A stretch of DNA of 64,000 bases, taken from assembly GCF_010015445.1 (NCBI RefSeq), contig NC_053127.1:24778745-24842744 (forward strand), written 5' to 3'. Below the pieces are notes generated by a model. That model searched no databases. It saw nothing but the letters and a program-made list of their open reading frames with translations, and was not told where the DNA came from. This stretch comes from Perca fluviatilis (Eukaryota > Chordata > Actinopteri > Perciformes > Percidae). The position numbers and the translations under genes are program-made. Shown here piece after piece: positions 51,552-63,821 of this stretch; the stretch's first letter is position 1, and every line of letters begins with the position of its first letter.

Positions 51552-52190
51552 TAGGAGTGTCAGAATTTCAAGTTCATATCAAAAATCGATCGAAATGAGC
51601 TTTTGATTTTGACTATCAAAAACCACAAAAGATTTTGGATTCCCCCAGTATTTTTTTTCTCTCTCCACCCCCAGCATACTTGCGCACATCCAAAGAAAAG
51701 AACAACAGATACAGCGTAGCTTACCAGCTGGTAGCATGCAGCTAAAGACGCAGGGTAATGTTAGCTTATCGATAGCCTGCAGCTTGACTATTCCAGACAC
51801 CATGGCCACTGCCCGAGCTGAAGATGACAAAGAAACAAGAGAACTGGAAAATCTGCCTGCTTCCTTCAAGTCACCAGTGTGGCAACAGTTTGATCCCCGT
51901 GAGTGAGAGTGAGTTACGTAAACAAACAACAAAGGTAAAGCATGTGGGCTCAGAGACTCCATGGTGCCTTCAGGTGCACCTTGTTAAACTAATAGTGCAT
52001 TCATTTGCGCCTCGTCAACTGTGAAACACTATTTTTGCAAAAGTAACCATCTGCCATTTAGTGGATCTTATTGTGGCATTGCTGTCCCTGTTGAAAAAAA
52101 AAAAGTTTAAATCAAAAATTTTAATCGAATCGTGACTTTAAAATTGAAAGTCAAATCAAACCGTTGATTTGGTGAATCGTGGCACCCCTA
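51552..52190 (+). mobile_element. hAT deletion derivative retaining a BED-like transposase exon (639 bp)
   Basis: The left end is TAGGAGTGTCAGAATT; the right end reads, on the reverse strand, TAGGGGTGCCACGATTC, an imperfect inverted pair of hAT type. Flanks are ATAAGCAT (51544-51551) and ATATGCAT (52191-52198), an 8-bp target duplication with one mismatch. Unlike the other MITEs here, the middle holds a recognisable coding piece at 51802-51898, annotated separately. The element therefore looks like an autonomous hAT transposon that lost most of its transposase by internal deletion. Confidence 0.8.
51802..51898 (+). pseudogene. First exon of a hAT transposase (BED-finger N-terminus), stranded
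   Basis: An ATG opens 32 codons beginning MATARAEDDKETRELE and ending ASFKSPVWQQFDP, followed at once by a consensus donor (CCCC|GTGAGTGAG). The K-S-x-V-W-x-x-F pattern is the first strand of the BED zinc finger found at the N-terminus of hAT transposases (family knowledge). The cysteine and histidine ligands would lie in the following exon, which is absent from this element, so no functional zinc finger or transposase remains. Acidic residues before the BED start are usual in this family. Aromatic VWxxF residues are intact, suggesting a fairly young deletion product. Confidence 0.6.
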
Positions 52191-52199
52191 ATATGCATG

Positions 52200-52410
52200 T
52201 TACCATGGTAACTGTGCCATACTAATGTGCTGAACTCCACGCATGTAAACGTGCTAATGTTAGCATGTTAATTGCTAAGATCATGTTACATGCTAAATGT
52301 TAAGACAAATTATACATTGCTAACATGTATTGTAGCATCTAGTTGCCCAGTAATGATCCCCTTAAAGCACAGTTGACAAAGTACATCTGAGGCGGACAGA
52401 GAGCAGCTTT
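52200..52410. repeat. Second TTAGCATG-rich fish repeat, partial
   Basis: ACGTGCTAATGTTAGCATGT, ATGTTACATGCTAAATGTTA and AAAGCACAGTTGACAAAGTA resemble parts of the repeat at 39180-39500. The copy abuts the right target duplication of the hAT derivative ending at 52190. Confidence 0.45.
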
Positions 52411-55263
52411 GACTAAAAAAAAGCTGTGCCATGTCTGACAAAGTAAAGCTGGGAGTGATGCCCTAAAATGGTCAGTGTAGGAACATAAACTCTCAAACAA
52501 AACAAAAAAATCAACTCTCCTGATGGTACGGAAGTATAACTAAGTTCTCTCCATTTTTCATTCATCCAACAATTTTATTTCATGCTGTGTAATGAGCATT
52601 ACAGGCTCTCAGTGAAGCTTATGAAAGATTATGGTTTTTTTCTCCTACTTTGCAATGTTTGACTGATACTGGTGGACATGTGAAATATCCACTGACCGGT
52701 TTAGGGTTATACATTGGCCAAGACCCAGCAGCTGCATCATCCCCCCCACCCCCCCCCCACCTCTTCCTCCCAACATCATGCCTCAGGCCTCAGAGGTTAT
52801 CAGCCTTGGATGCTGCCTCCGGCAACCCCAGGCCAGACATCTGCTGATAAACTGGCTGCGCGAGTATTTATCAACATCACTCACTTTTATCATTGCCAAT
52901 CTAGGTAAAAAAAACAAAAAAACAAGTCAATGTTCATCTCTGTTTGCCTCTCTGCATCAGCTGTTTTGTCCTGCTTCCCTTCTGGGCCACCCAGTCCCTG
53001 GTCATTTTTCGGCCTTGTTCCATCAGGCTACAACCAGTCAACTTTTCAGCCTCGTCTATATACTTTGACATGTCTGCCCAATGGCTGATTGGGATTGCTT
53101 GAGTCCCGGTACAACACAATTACCTTCTCTATTTTTCTATCTATGGTGACAACAGACGAGCCATGTAGTTTTATATTGTACACCTCTATGCCTATGGCTA
53201 TACCACTTGGTGCAAAATTAAGTTTGTCTTATCGTTATGGATGTTAAAAATGTATCAGCTATCCCCTGACTACTTAAAGAACTGCTGTTATTTTGTTCTC
53301 ATCATAAACATGCAGCAAGTACAATAACTAAATAACCAAGCTGATTGGATGGAATGACTTTGGAATTGCATTTAATTTGACACAGATCATTTTGCATTTT
53401 AACAAATTAGCTACCATTTTCTTTTTTTACCCATATCACACATTACGCTATAATAACCGCTAGGGACCAGACAATTTCCATCACTGCATTTACAGCAACA
53501 TTAGTCCTGATCGTTTGGGTCTGGCTGGTGTAGTATTTTAAAGTTTCTTTTTTCCCCGGTAAGACTTCAATTCAAGCTCAAAGATTTAAAAATGCACCAC
53601 TCTTCAACCCAGTTTTTCCTTTAACCCAATTTCAAACATTCAGTTATTTTTGCACATCCCTAAGAGACAGTAAGGAGAGTTATGAGTGTGCATGATAGTG
53701 TGTGCGTGTGCTTACACATGAATGGGTTTCTAATTTCTTGAGTGCGTGAGGACAGTGCGAGCGAAAGGGCTGCAACAATTACTGCCCTAGTGCATTACCA
53801 TGGTAATAGAAGGCATGGCGCAGAAACATACAGAGCGTCAGACATAAATGTAAAAAGCTTCTTGTGCACTCTTACCGACACCTGTTAGCAGTTTCAGACA
53901 GAACTAAATGACAAATAGTAATAGCATGAACCTTTCTACGAGGTCGTCCCGAAAAATCTCATGATGCCAGTCACTTACATAATGAAGGCTAGCTCTAAAC
54001 CATTTTGATATTTCCAGAAGTTAGGAAGAGACTGGATTCATTTTGTGACCCTTAAGGCAACCATAATTGCATCTGTACCATCTTAATTTTAATAATAGCA
54101 CAACTCAAACTGACAACATCTGTCTTTTTTCAGAACTTAAACTCTTCATTTAAAATCCAACTGCAGTGCATCACATTCTGTTCGTTAGCAAATTGAACAT
54201 TGAAGTCATTGAAGAAACTATTCCTATTCCTTCAACCTTAAAACCATGAGGAAACAAGATAACATAGCCCAAATAGAGTTGAAGCTAGTCCTATAACAAT
54301 GTGTAAAAAAAAACAACGTAAAAGTTAAAAGAAACACTGATTCAGGTCACGTAAATACTGTCCAGAGAGTGCTTAACTCCTTTGTCCATACACCTCAATA
54401 ACAATATCTTACTCCTAGCCTGCAGCAAACACACACAGTTAGGACACTCTAAGCAGTTGCTGACATCACAAGTAGTAGCCAGAAGGATGTGGAGGCCAGA
54501 ATACTGGGAGCACAAACCTGACATCTAGTAAATCCCCTAAGCTATTTAAGTTATTCATATCCATCACACAAAAATCATACAAGCATTTATATTGCATACT
54601 TTAGGCCCATTTTTTTCACCAAAGAAAGATTTAATGTTCTGTTCTTACACCCTGCATTGCTTTGTAGTGTGGGAAAATGACCTGATAAGGCAAAAGGCTG
54701 TCTTTATAGGTTTCAGAGTGGGATGCCACACTGCAGGCAATTAGGTACCCGAAATGGCGCAGCCTCATTAGGATGTTAAGTTTGAGGCATGTGCTGTCTA
54801 ATGCCTAAGTCTAATGTTCATGTTGAATATTCAGATTTTTCATAGATGGATTTTGGGCTGCAGCAATCTGCCTAATCATTTTGGTATGGTCTATAGCGGG
54901 GGGGGCGGGATGTTTATAAGTGAAGCTCTACTGAGTCAGAAAGATTGGTGAAAAGTTGGTAACAGCCAAGTAGGGACAAAAAAATGACCTTGTCAACAAT
55001 GTAGATGACCAGGACACAAATGACATTCACCTTTCTCCATATGTGAAATTACATCTTTAAGTTTCCCAGTAACTTTAGAGGTGATTTTCTTTGGCAAACC
55101 TTCATAGACTGAGACGGAAACAAAAAATGAAAGCACCCCTCTGACTCACAAAGCAACAAAACAAACTTGGGACATATCTTTTTAGGCTGCGCCACGCAGG
55201 TAATTATCAAAGTCACTCAAGACCAGGCTGATGCACTTTGACTCTGATCTAATGTCTGATTTG

Positions 55264-55264
<1 letters not shown>

Positions 55265-55300
<36 letters not shown>
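55265..55300 (+). repeat. (GT)n microsatellite, 36 bp
   Basis: This is an uninterrupted GT run between TTGCA and ATTATG. Confidence 0.96.
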
Positions 55301-55302
<2 letters not shown>

Positions 55303-57736
55303 TATGTCGTTCCTCTCCTCCTCACCCAGTGTAAACAATGCACCTCATTGCAAATCCTTTATAATATTGTGCTCCTGGTTAAAGTGTGCAATGAAAGTGG
55401 GGGCTGCTGCGAGTGCTGAGGAAGTCAAAAAAGATAAGCCTGTAGCTAATATTGCAGCATACAATGTTATTATTATTTGTGGAAATGTTAGGACTTTTAA
55501 ATGTGGCAGCAAACTAAATTCAAAGAGCCTCTGTGTTGCACCTACAAAAAAGCTTAGAGTTTTGAACACGCATGCAGAACAGAAACTGCAAAGACAAAGC
55601 GTGAATGTTATCAACTCCCCAAGTGGGATATAAGAGAAAGAAATGTGTGACATATTTATGCAAATTTTACACAGACACTCCAGCTCTAATGCTATAAGTA
55701 TGTTTTTTTTGTTTTTTTTAAATCTATTCAGAAATGCATGGCAGTGATAGACAGAGGGTGACAAAGACATTTAATGATTTTACTGGAAAAGTTGTAAGCT
55801 GACACCATTTATACTGAGAGGAGGGGAGGACGAAAATTGTTCCTTATTAGATTACAGATCAATGTCTCATTTTTTTCAAAGCCTTCTTTCTCCAACATTA
55901 AACTCACATATCCTTCAGCTCTTCAATGTGGGTAAAGGTTTATTTTTACTATGCCTTACTATGATGAAGGCTGTTTTCACACATTAAATTGGTCATTATC
56001 AAATTTAAAAACATCCATCAAATGGATGATTTGCTGCTTGCAAATATTCTAACATTTAGGGGGATATTTGCTAAGTGTGTCGCAAATTACAATCAGAAGA
56101 GCAAAATGTTGCATCTCCTCAATTTTTAAATTTAGCGGGGCATTTATTCAGACTGCAGATGTAAATGAGCCCAGCCTCCGTTCACTTGATTTGCATAAAG
56201 TGCCTGTTTTGACGTGTATCGCACATGTCTGGAAAGCAGTGGAGCACAAAACTAAAGGTTTCTGCTGCTGAACTTGGAATATTGAGTGAAGAAAAGACAC
56301 TTTTGGAACTGTAAGTGTGTATATACTGTACATCCCACAAGAAGGAGGCTATCCGTGAGCAAATATGAATTAAAATAGCTAAAATGTCATAAACTCAACA
56401 AAAAGATCAGTGATAGAATGAGTTACGAAAAAAAAAACTTTCTTGGAAACTTAATAATAATATAATAATAGTATTAAAATAATAAGTCTACTTAATAAGT
56501 AGCTCCCTTAATCATATCACACTGGACTGGAGCTGCTGTGAGCCAGTAAAAGTCAGTAAAAACCCAAGCATGAGGTCACCGGGGGAAACCGGGAGGTAAA
56601 GCTGTGTGGAAAATAACAGGTTGTCTTCTTGTGTTGTGGTGATGAACGGAGAGCTGCAGCAAAGTAAACTGTAAAAACATCTTTTAAATTTGAATTTCTC
56701 TGTCCATCTCTCTCCCTCACTGTTTGGTCCTGGCTATAGTCTCTCACCTCTTTGGGCGTACAATAAAACACCCGCTTTTGCTGATTCCTTTTGCAGCAGT
56801 GGTCAGTCTGCAGTGATGCATCAGACACAGTGGCTATTTGTATTAATGTCCTTTTCCTCCTCCTATGAATTGCATCTCTGAACAGGAACGCCTTCAAATG
56901 CATATTGCATGAAACCCAAACACAACATTTTCACCTGGGCTGTTTTTTTCCTTCCATTTGACCAGTGCATTTTAAATCGTTACCAAGACATCGTCATAGT
57001 TAAAGATAGATAAGTGGTTATAAATGTAAATTAAGAATTATTCATGTTAAATTGTAATGTTAGAAGATCAACAAACCCTAGATGAAAAGTTGCAACAACA
57101 CGCTTGCATCTGCTGACTTTTGGCCCAATGTGTGCATGTCTTAAAAGTTCAGAAAAACTAGTTGCTACGTCCAAACTAAATTATGGGTGACATGTGGGTG
57201 CTGGGTGAGTTGATGGCCAGTTTTCTATATCCTGAATGTCAATGTCATAGATGAATGGCATATATTTTGTGATATGTTTTTTCTCCATATATAATGCCAA
57301 ATGTTGGACTATTTCTTAATTACTAACTAAATAAGTATCAACACTTAGGGGTCAATAATTGCTGAGCAACTGAAAATGAACATCTTTAAATTGTAAATAA
57401 AATTGTTAAATCAGAGCTAAACAATTACAAATCAAAATTCTTTAACCTTTAAAGTTGCTGCGTTTGGAAAAAATTTTTTTTACTACAGGACACCATACAC
57501 GTATACATTTAACATTATATACATAAATACATGAACATTATATAAATCAGGTATAAATAAGAGCATACCATCAGTTAAGGGGACACTTCTTCCTTGTTCT
57601 TACCTCAACTCTTTCTTTATACTCTCAGCAGAGCTTCCAAACCTTTTCATTCTGTCATATTCCTCATTAACTGACTGTCCCTTACTGCAAATTTGTTGTT
57701 AGTGGATCTTTCAGTCCCTTCTCCAATGCGCGCACA

Positions 57737-57738
<2 letters not shown>

Positions 57739-57772
<34 letters not shown>
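57739..57772 (+). repeat. (AC)n microsatellite, 34 bp
   Basis: This is an uninterrupted AC run after GCGCGCACACC. Confidence 0.96.
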
Positions 57773-57774
<2 letters not shown>

Positions 57775-58120
57775 GCTGAGATCGCACATCCAGCTATGAT
57801 TACAAGGTGTAAGCCTTTATCATGGCCGCCACCTCTCACACATACAGGTTCAAAAACAGCTGTAAACACAGAGCCCTAGACAGGGAGGAAGCCGACAGGG
57901 GATTTCGATGTCATTTCTCATACCTAAAAATAATGGGACAGATAGGAAAAGCCATCGCACTTTGTTGTATAAGCCACAATTGTTATCATTCTAGCAAGGG
58001 GATATAATTACTGGCATTCAGATCCCGTCTGTGGCCTCGTTCATAAGCAACCAGAAAGCACCAGAAAGCATCTGTCAATGCAATGTAGTATGATCAAAGG
58101 CCTAGACGTTGTGCAGGCGT

Positions 58121-58148
58121 GCGCACACACGCACACACACACACACAC

Positions 58149-58203
<55 letters not shown>
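58121..58203 (+). repeat. (AC)n tract, 83 bp, with GCAC interruptions
   Basis: AC repeats are interrupted by GCAC at about 58131 and 58153. A GCGTGCGCAC start adds Z-DNA-prone character. Confidence 0.96.
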
Positions 58204-58204
<1 letters not shown>

Positions 58205-58696
58205 CATCGCCAGTCCAGGTAAACACTGCCTCTGCTCATTTGCATCACTGCAGCTGACTCACAAAGAGAAAACACAGTCAATAAACAACAAACAACAGCA
58301 CAATCACTTTTGCTTTGGAGGGCGTTCTGCACACGATAGAAAACGGAAGCAAAGCACAAGATAGTGAGGCAGGATTGGATCATCAGAGAGAGAAAGAGGG
58401 AAAGCTGAGCGATTAGCAGCAGTGGTGTCTTTGTCTAGCTACAAGTTGAGGATGAGGGGCACTGTCTGGACCGGTTCCACTCCCCTGCATGCCCTTTTAA
58501 AAAGTGGCCCAATCTCAGCTCTAGTGTGCATAAATAGATCAGTAATTGCTTATTACAATACAATTAGGGTAAAGGAGATGAAAGAAGGAAAGATGCTTAG
58601 TGCAAATGTGGAGTGACAGGCCCAAGCACACAGACCCAGGATTACAGTAGCCATTTGCACACGGATGAGGAGCGCAATAGGAGGGAGACACAAAGA

Positions 58697-58698
<2 letters not shown>

Positions 58699-58779
<81 letters not shown>
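58699..58779 (+). repeat. (GA)n microsatellite, 81 bp
   Basis: A pure GA run of about 40 units is followed at once by the G-rich GGAGGTGGGGGTGGGGAAGG. The all-purine strand extends through both. Confidence 0.98.
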
Positions 58780-58782
<3 letters not shown>

Positions 58783-59879
58783 GTGGGGGTGGGGAAGGGC
58801 TGTCAAGCACAGGGCAGAAGCTAATGACAACTCTGGCTTCAACTTGCACAGACGTCTTTGAAGCCCGGCTCTGATCAGAGCTGTGATTGCCACCGCTGCA
58901 GGGCCACCACTCCTATATTAACCTACACTAACAGCTATTCAGTGAAAGTCACAGGCCCTTTCAAAAACTGACTTCTGCTAGAGCTAGCCATCTGTGGAAT
59001 GGCCTTGTGAGACGGCCAAGATGTGAGTAAGAGACACGCATGTAAGGGACACTGTTTGCATATGGCCTTGCTATAACAGTGACAGTCTGGCAGAACATGG
59101 GGCTGGTTAGAGTTGATTAGCTGCACTTCCCTCCTCAACCTACTACAGTTATGAAGATTGATAGAAGCAGCTTAGAGCTGATTATAGGGCCCTGGAGATG
59201 CATGGGCCCATACCCAAACAGCACATTCACACTGCATTCACAATGAGCACAGCATGCATTCGCTAGGCACAGGCCAGGCATTAAGCAAACATAGCAGCAA
59301 TACGAGGCAAATAAGAGAAATGGACAATGCTAGAAGTGCTCTTAAGAGCTTTTTTTTGGAAATATGAATATTATGCTAATTACATGCATGCTAGTGGCCA
59401 AATCTGAGACATTTGAGCAAGCACATTATATATATTAACACATTTTCCAGAGAATATATTGTGAACATGACTGGATATCTAAAACTCACTCCAGGGTTAT
59501 GAGACACAGCACGCCTTCATGTAGCCGTGAAGGTCTATTTAGCATGCAGAACACAGAAATTAATATTGTTTTGACATGAGTCAGTTGTGCTTTGAAAAAC
59601 AAAACAAAAATAGTGGAAATCCATAAAACTCTTGAATAGTACAAATGGTTGGGTCTTGCTCATGTCCCACAAAAGTAAGACATTTCTATGGAGTTCATGT
59701 AGTAAAAAAAAAAACACTATTCTAGTTTAATGTCACAAAAATGTGATTTAGTAACAACATCGCTGTCATTTGTCAGTAACCTTTAAAGTTTCTATCCCTT
59801 TCATAATAAAAATCCCAAATCAAAAGTTTCATAAACAAAATGGTTTTTTTTTTTCCTACAATTATCAAGAGTCTTACTT

Positions 59880-60120
59880 AAAGGCACCCTGTGGAGTTTT
59901 TGACCAATAAGATTGCTATTGAGCAATACCGGTTTCACGCTATTCACTTGATCGACAGTTTGTGGCAATGCGGTGTAAAGAAGCGCAGCAAGGTGCCAGC
60001 AAAGGCAGAAAAGAATAAGATTGCTAGCCAGCCAAAAAGGGTATAGGATTTTTATGTGGAAGGAAATGCACTCAACACGTTTCATAGACCTCAAGTACAC
60101 TTGCAATGCATTTAGGTGAG
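59880..60120 (+). repeat. Interspersed repeat, copy B of the GGTGCCAGCAAAGG family
   Basis: This is the second, shorter and more diverged copy, in the same orientation as 41904-42223. It starts AAGGCACCCTGTGGAGTTTT, continues GGTGCCAGCAAAGGCAGA, TTTTTATGTGGAAGGAAATG and AACACGTTTCATAGACCTCA, and ends GCATTTAGGTGAGG, again donor-like. Confidence 0.6.
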
Positions 60121-61126
60121 GGCAGAAGCTCACTAGCTCAAAATGACATAAATATTAAGTCAGTAATGCAAACCATTTTATCTTTTCATTATGAGTTCCA
60201 TTTTTATTTTTTATTCATAAAACCTTTTTTATCAAAGATGTAATTATATGGACTGAACATTGGGAAAAGATGTGGACCTGAACAAACTAATCCTGCTGAC
60301 CTTTTAAAACATTCTGCTGAGGGCTGAGCAGTTCTCAAGCAATGATTGACTCACTGACATTATTTGATCCTCCCTTCACTCCAGCATGGCACATACAGGA
60401 GACAGGGTCAGGACCCTGTAGTCACTTTTAACAGCTATATTTGGGATTGGGCTTTGTTCTTTACACTCTAGCGCCTCCCAGTCTACTTTAAGTCTCTGCT
60501 ACCCTCTCTCTGTTTCTGGACTTGCACCAGGTTGCGGGTCCTCCAGCTTTGTTGCGTTTTTCTACTGTATACTTTTATCAAGTCAATTCCATTCGATTTG
60601 AATGGGCCAGTGTCACAGAGTGTTAGTATTCTTTATACAGATTTCAGTTTATATTGAAAGCCTTTCGAGAAAATCCAATTACAGTATTTATGTAAATTGA
60701 CATTGGCCCAGTGTTTCAAAACATCATCAGCACCATCGAATGTTTTCATTCAGAAGCACCAAATGTGAAAATCTACAAATTGGACTATGATTATCACAAA
60801 GCAGCATTTGACACTGGACAACAGAGAGTACTAGAACACATAACAAAGGAAACAGCTAGTGACCTTGGTTGTGCAACAGAAAAATGTTCTCCAAAGCAAA
60901 TGATCTCTCTGCCTCAGCGGTTTGAGTGGCAGTCTTTTCAATAAGTTGATGTTCTCTTGCATGACCCCTGACACTGATACCAAATGTTAATTTTTGAAAC
61001 AAGACCCCAGTCTTAGTACTGACAGTACTAGAGGGGAAAACAAATGAGATTTTAACTTCCAATTACAATAATCGTTTTTTTGTGACAGGCCCTCCAACTA
61101 TGCACCTTACACCCCCCCACCCCTCT

Positions 61127-61278
<152 letters not shown>

Positions 61279-61568
61279 AACATAATGCAGCTAATCATCC
61301 TGGTACCGTCATCTCTGGAAATGTGGGTGACATGATAACAAAACGAGGAGAAGATAAACAGGAGAAGGAAAGGCCACATAAAAGCAGAAGAATGTGCTAG
61401 TTTGACATACTGTATAACACACACATTCAGCTACAGGTAACCCTGAAATGCACCCTCTCCGTTGTCCAACTCAATTTCCCTCTTTAGTCCTCTCGTTGTC
61501 ATTAACATACTGTATATGTTTTGGTGTTGCTGAACGAACCAACAATGACAATACCAAAAATTGTGATT

Positions 61569-61570
<2 letters not shown>

Positions 61571-61599
<29 letters not shown>
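61571..61599 (+). repeat. Poly-T run of 29
   Basis: This homopolymer is read as poly-A on the minus strand. I saw no polyadenylation signal or recognisable retrogene before it on that strand. Confidence 0.95.
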
Positions 61600-61605
<6 letters not shown>

Positions 61606-62129
61606 AGATTTAATTTGAGAATAAACGTTTTAGCTACGGTTACTGATTTTTGTCTTTGTAAATAAAAATCTATTTGTAGGATGAATGAAATCTTTCCCTT
61701 TAAGTTGATCAAATCCCGCATCCACCATAACACTGGTACAGTACAACCGCTACGTACTGTATGCTTTCCATTCATATTGCTTTCAAACCTTTGGTCTGGC
61801 CTTTCTTCTAATTTACAACTCAGAGGGCTGTGCAATAGTGCATGGCTGGTTACATGGAAAGATGAGAGCATCAACAATGACATCCAGAGGACATATTAGT
61901 GGAGCAGAACACACAGCTCGTTGAATATATTGACATTGTTCTCTCGAGTCTCGACTATCATTTAATTCCTCCAGGACTGCCCGTTTTCACTAGCTTCACG
62001 CCAGGTTGCCACGGGAGCAACATCCTAACCCTAAACACAAGACCCAGAAAATGAATCAGTAACTATTCTGATAACGCAGTCACTTTTCAAGCTAAAATGC
62101 AACGTTTGCTAGTACCAGCATCTTGTGCT

Positions 62130-62355
62130 TCTCTATTTTATACCATTGTAAACTGAATATCTTTGTGTTTGGAGCAGACAAAACAAGTTTGAATATGTCA
62201 CCCTGGCCTCTGAGAAATTGCATTTGTGTTCATTATTCACAAATCTCTATCATTTTAGAGACAAAAACATTAATTGATTGATTGATGAATCGATTAGTTG
62301 GGAAAATAACTGGCAAATTAATCAATGATGAAAATAATCGCTAGTCGCAGCCCTA
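62130..62355. mobile_element. Truncated hAT element, right end only
   Basis: The sequence ends AATAATCGCTAGTCGCAGCCCTA; its reverse complement starts TAGGGCTGCGACTAGC, a typical hAT terminus. Upstream come ATTGATTGATTGATGAATCGATTAG and a stretch (AATATCTTTGTGTTTGGAGC) that I recognise as shared with a common fish hAT family. No matching left terminus was seen, so the copy is truncated. The left limit is approximate. Confidence 0.65.
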
Positions 62356-63029
62356 ATTAATTATGTAACCATGTAAATGGTTTAAGCACACTTTTACTCA
62401 CAATGGCAGCAGACGCATTGTTGTCTAAATATAAATGCAGCCACATATGACTAACTGAATGCAACCTTGTTATTCATTTATAAGTAAAACAAACTCCAGG
62501 CAACTGCCAAGATGATGGAAACACAATTCATTCTACTACAAAGTTAATTATGCGGTTCATTGTGTTCCAAAAATAAAACGGTAAGTGTGCATCATTATGC
62601 ATGGCTACCAAGGTCATCAGGCATTCAGTATCTTCAGACACATGAATTCAACTTTCCGTTAGTAGCGTCTTGGGTGTTACACTTTACTGTTCACCTCCAG
62701 GACAAGAATGCCAGTTTTTCTGATGGAGGAAGCTTATCGGCACTCTGGTTTCTGTTTATTATGTACACTTTTAATCTATCGGCCATTAGGGCTATCTCTT
62801 TATATTCACATGTTAACTGAATACCATACAGTTACTTCATACTTTACTTCTTATATTTATCATGCATAATTAAAAATCTGGAAAATGTCACTTCCATGTT
62901 TACAGTTCATATTTCAATTATCTTTGACACTGAGAACCATGAACTACAGTCAAAGTACATCAACACGGACACAGCCTCAAGCAAAGTAAAATAATTTGAG
63001 ATGATTAGTAAACTTAATTAAAACTTCCA

Positions 63030-63209
63030 GCATGTGGCAGTGGGTAGAGCAGGCGCACATATAGGTCCAGGGTTCGAGTCCGACCTGTGACGATTTCCTG
63101 CATGTCTTCCCCCTCTCTCTCCGCGCTTTCGCACCTCGCTGTCCTATCCATTAAAAAGGCATAAAAGCCCAAAAAATAATCTTAAAAAAATAAATAAAAT
63201 AAAATAAAC
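63030..63209 (+). mobile_element. tRNA-derived SINE (plus strand)
   Basis: A head with A-box-like TGGCAGTGGGTAGAG and an exact B box GGTTCGAGTCC is followed by a tRNA-unrelated part (TTTCCTGCATGTCTTCCCCC, CTGTCCTATCCATTAAAAAG) and an A-rich tail (AAATAAATAAAATAAAATAAA). Both the arrangement and the CTGCATGTC...CCCCCTCTCTCT segment are familiar from fish SINEs. It sits 0.3 kb upstream of the CpG-enriched leader of the right-edge gene. Confidence 0.82.
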
Positions 63210-63339
63210 TTAAAGCATACTGTATTAATCTGCTCAAGTACTGGACACCTCTCATGGCCTTCTAACAGAGTGTTTTTTGTGCCTAAACCTAACCAAACTG
63301 TAACCGTTTCACAACGTTTTTTTTTTTACGCTATTTAAA

Positions 63340-63410
63340 ACACGCAGCGTATTCCTTCAGCTGCATTTCCTTTCCCTGCTCTCCTTCGTCTCTCTGTCAC
63401 TCGCGTCTAA

Positions 63411-63443
<33 letters not shown>

Positions 63444-63523
63444 TGCCCCCCCCCCGTGCACACAGCGTCTGTCTCCATGAAAACGAGAGAAGATGGCTGG
63501 CGAAATTCACATGTTCACGGAAG
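63340..63523 (+). promoter_or_regulatory. CpG-enriched leader and candidate non-coding first exon of the right-edge gene
   Basis: CpG dinucleotides are visibly denser here than in the surrounding AT-rich intron, including a (GCAC)n run at about 63413-63430 and a cluster through GAAGATGGCTGGCGAAATTC. A plausible donor, GGAAG|GTTGGT, sits at 63523/63524. Joining it to the acceptor at 63821 would make an ATG at 63493 open a 13-codon frame (MAGEIHMFTEDEY) that overlaps and terminates just inside the downstream start. That would be an upstream ORF. A promoter, first exon and uORF are inferred from composition and splice consensus only; no TATA box is evident. Confidence 0.35.
63413..63442 (+). repeat. 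(GCAC)n(AC)n tract in the right-edge leader
   Basis: About five GCAC units run into an AC run and then AGTGCCCCCCCCCCG. It contributes several of the CpGs in this leader. Confidence 0.93.
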
Positions 63524-63821
63524 GTTGGTATCTCGTGAACACCTTTACACAATCACACATTAAAAAGTGCTATAAAAATATTTATATTCTGAATACAATG
63601 TTGTCAGTGTGTTAATGTTGGAGTCCTGACCCGACTCTTAGCAAACAAGCGATTGCACCCGCTTTAGAAAGTTAACTATAGTCGCAAGTTTGCGGTAAAA
63701 TGCAGTTGGGTTGTCGAGGTCAAAACACTATATGTAGCAGCTGTGAATCAAATAAATGTATTATAAATAATGTTATGTCATTGTTTTACTCTTACATTGA
63801 ATGTTTGCTGCTTCAATCCAG

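Noticed and set aside
53460..53664. Possible hAT element from CTAGGGACCAGAC to TGCACATCCCTA
   Set aside because: The right edge looks like a hAT terminus, but the left edge does not pair with it and the flanking 8-mers differ.
55345..55770. 141-codon minus-strand frame with hydrophobic stretches
   Set aside because: It reads through low-complexity A/T runs, has no known domain and overlaps an unrelated plus-strand frame.
58553..58893. Frames rich in ER or LS repeats
   Set aside because: They are translations of the (GA)n tract at 58699-58779 on both strands.
61571..61599. Poly-A tail (minus strand) of a processed pseudogene
   Set aside because: No recognisable coding sequence, polyadenylation signal or target duplication beside it.
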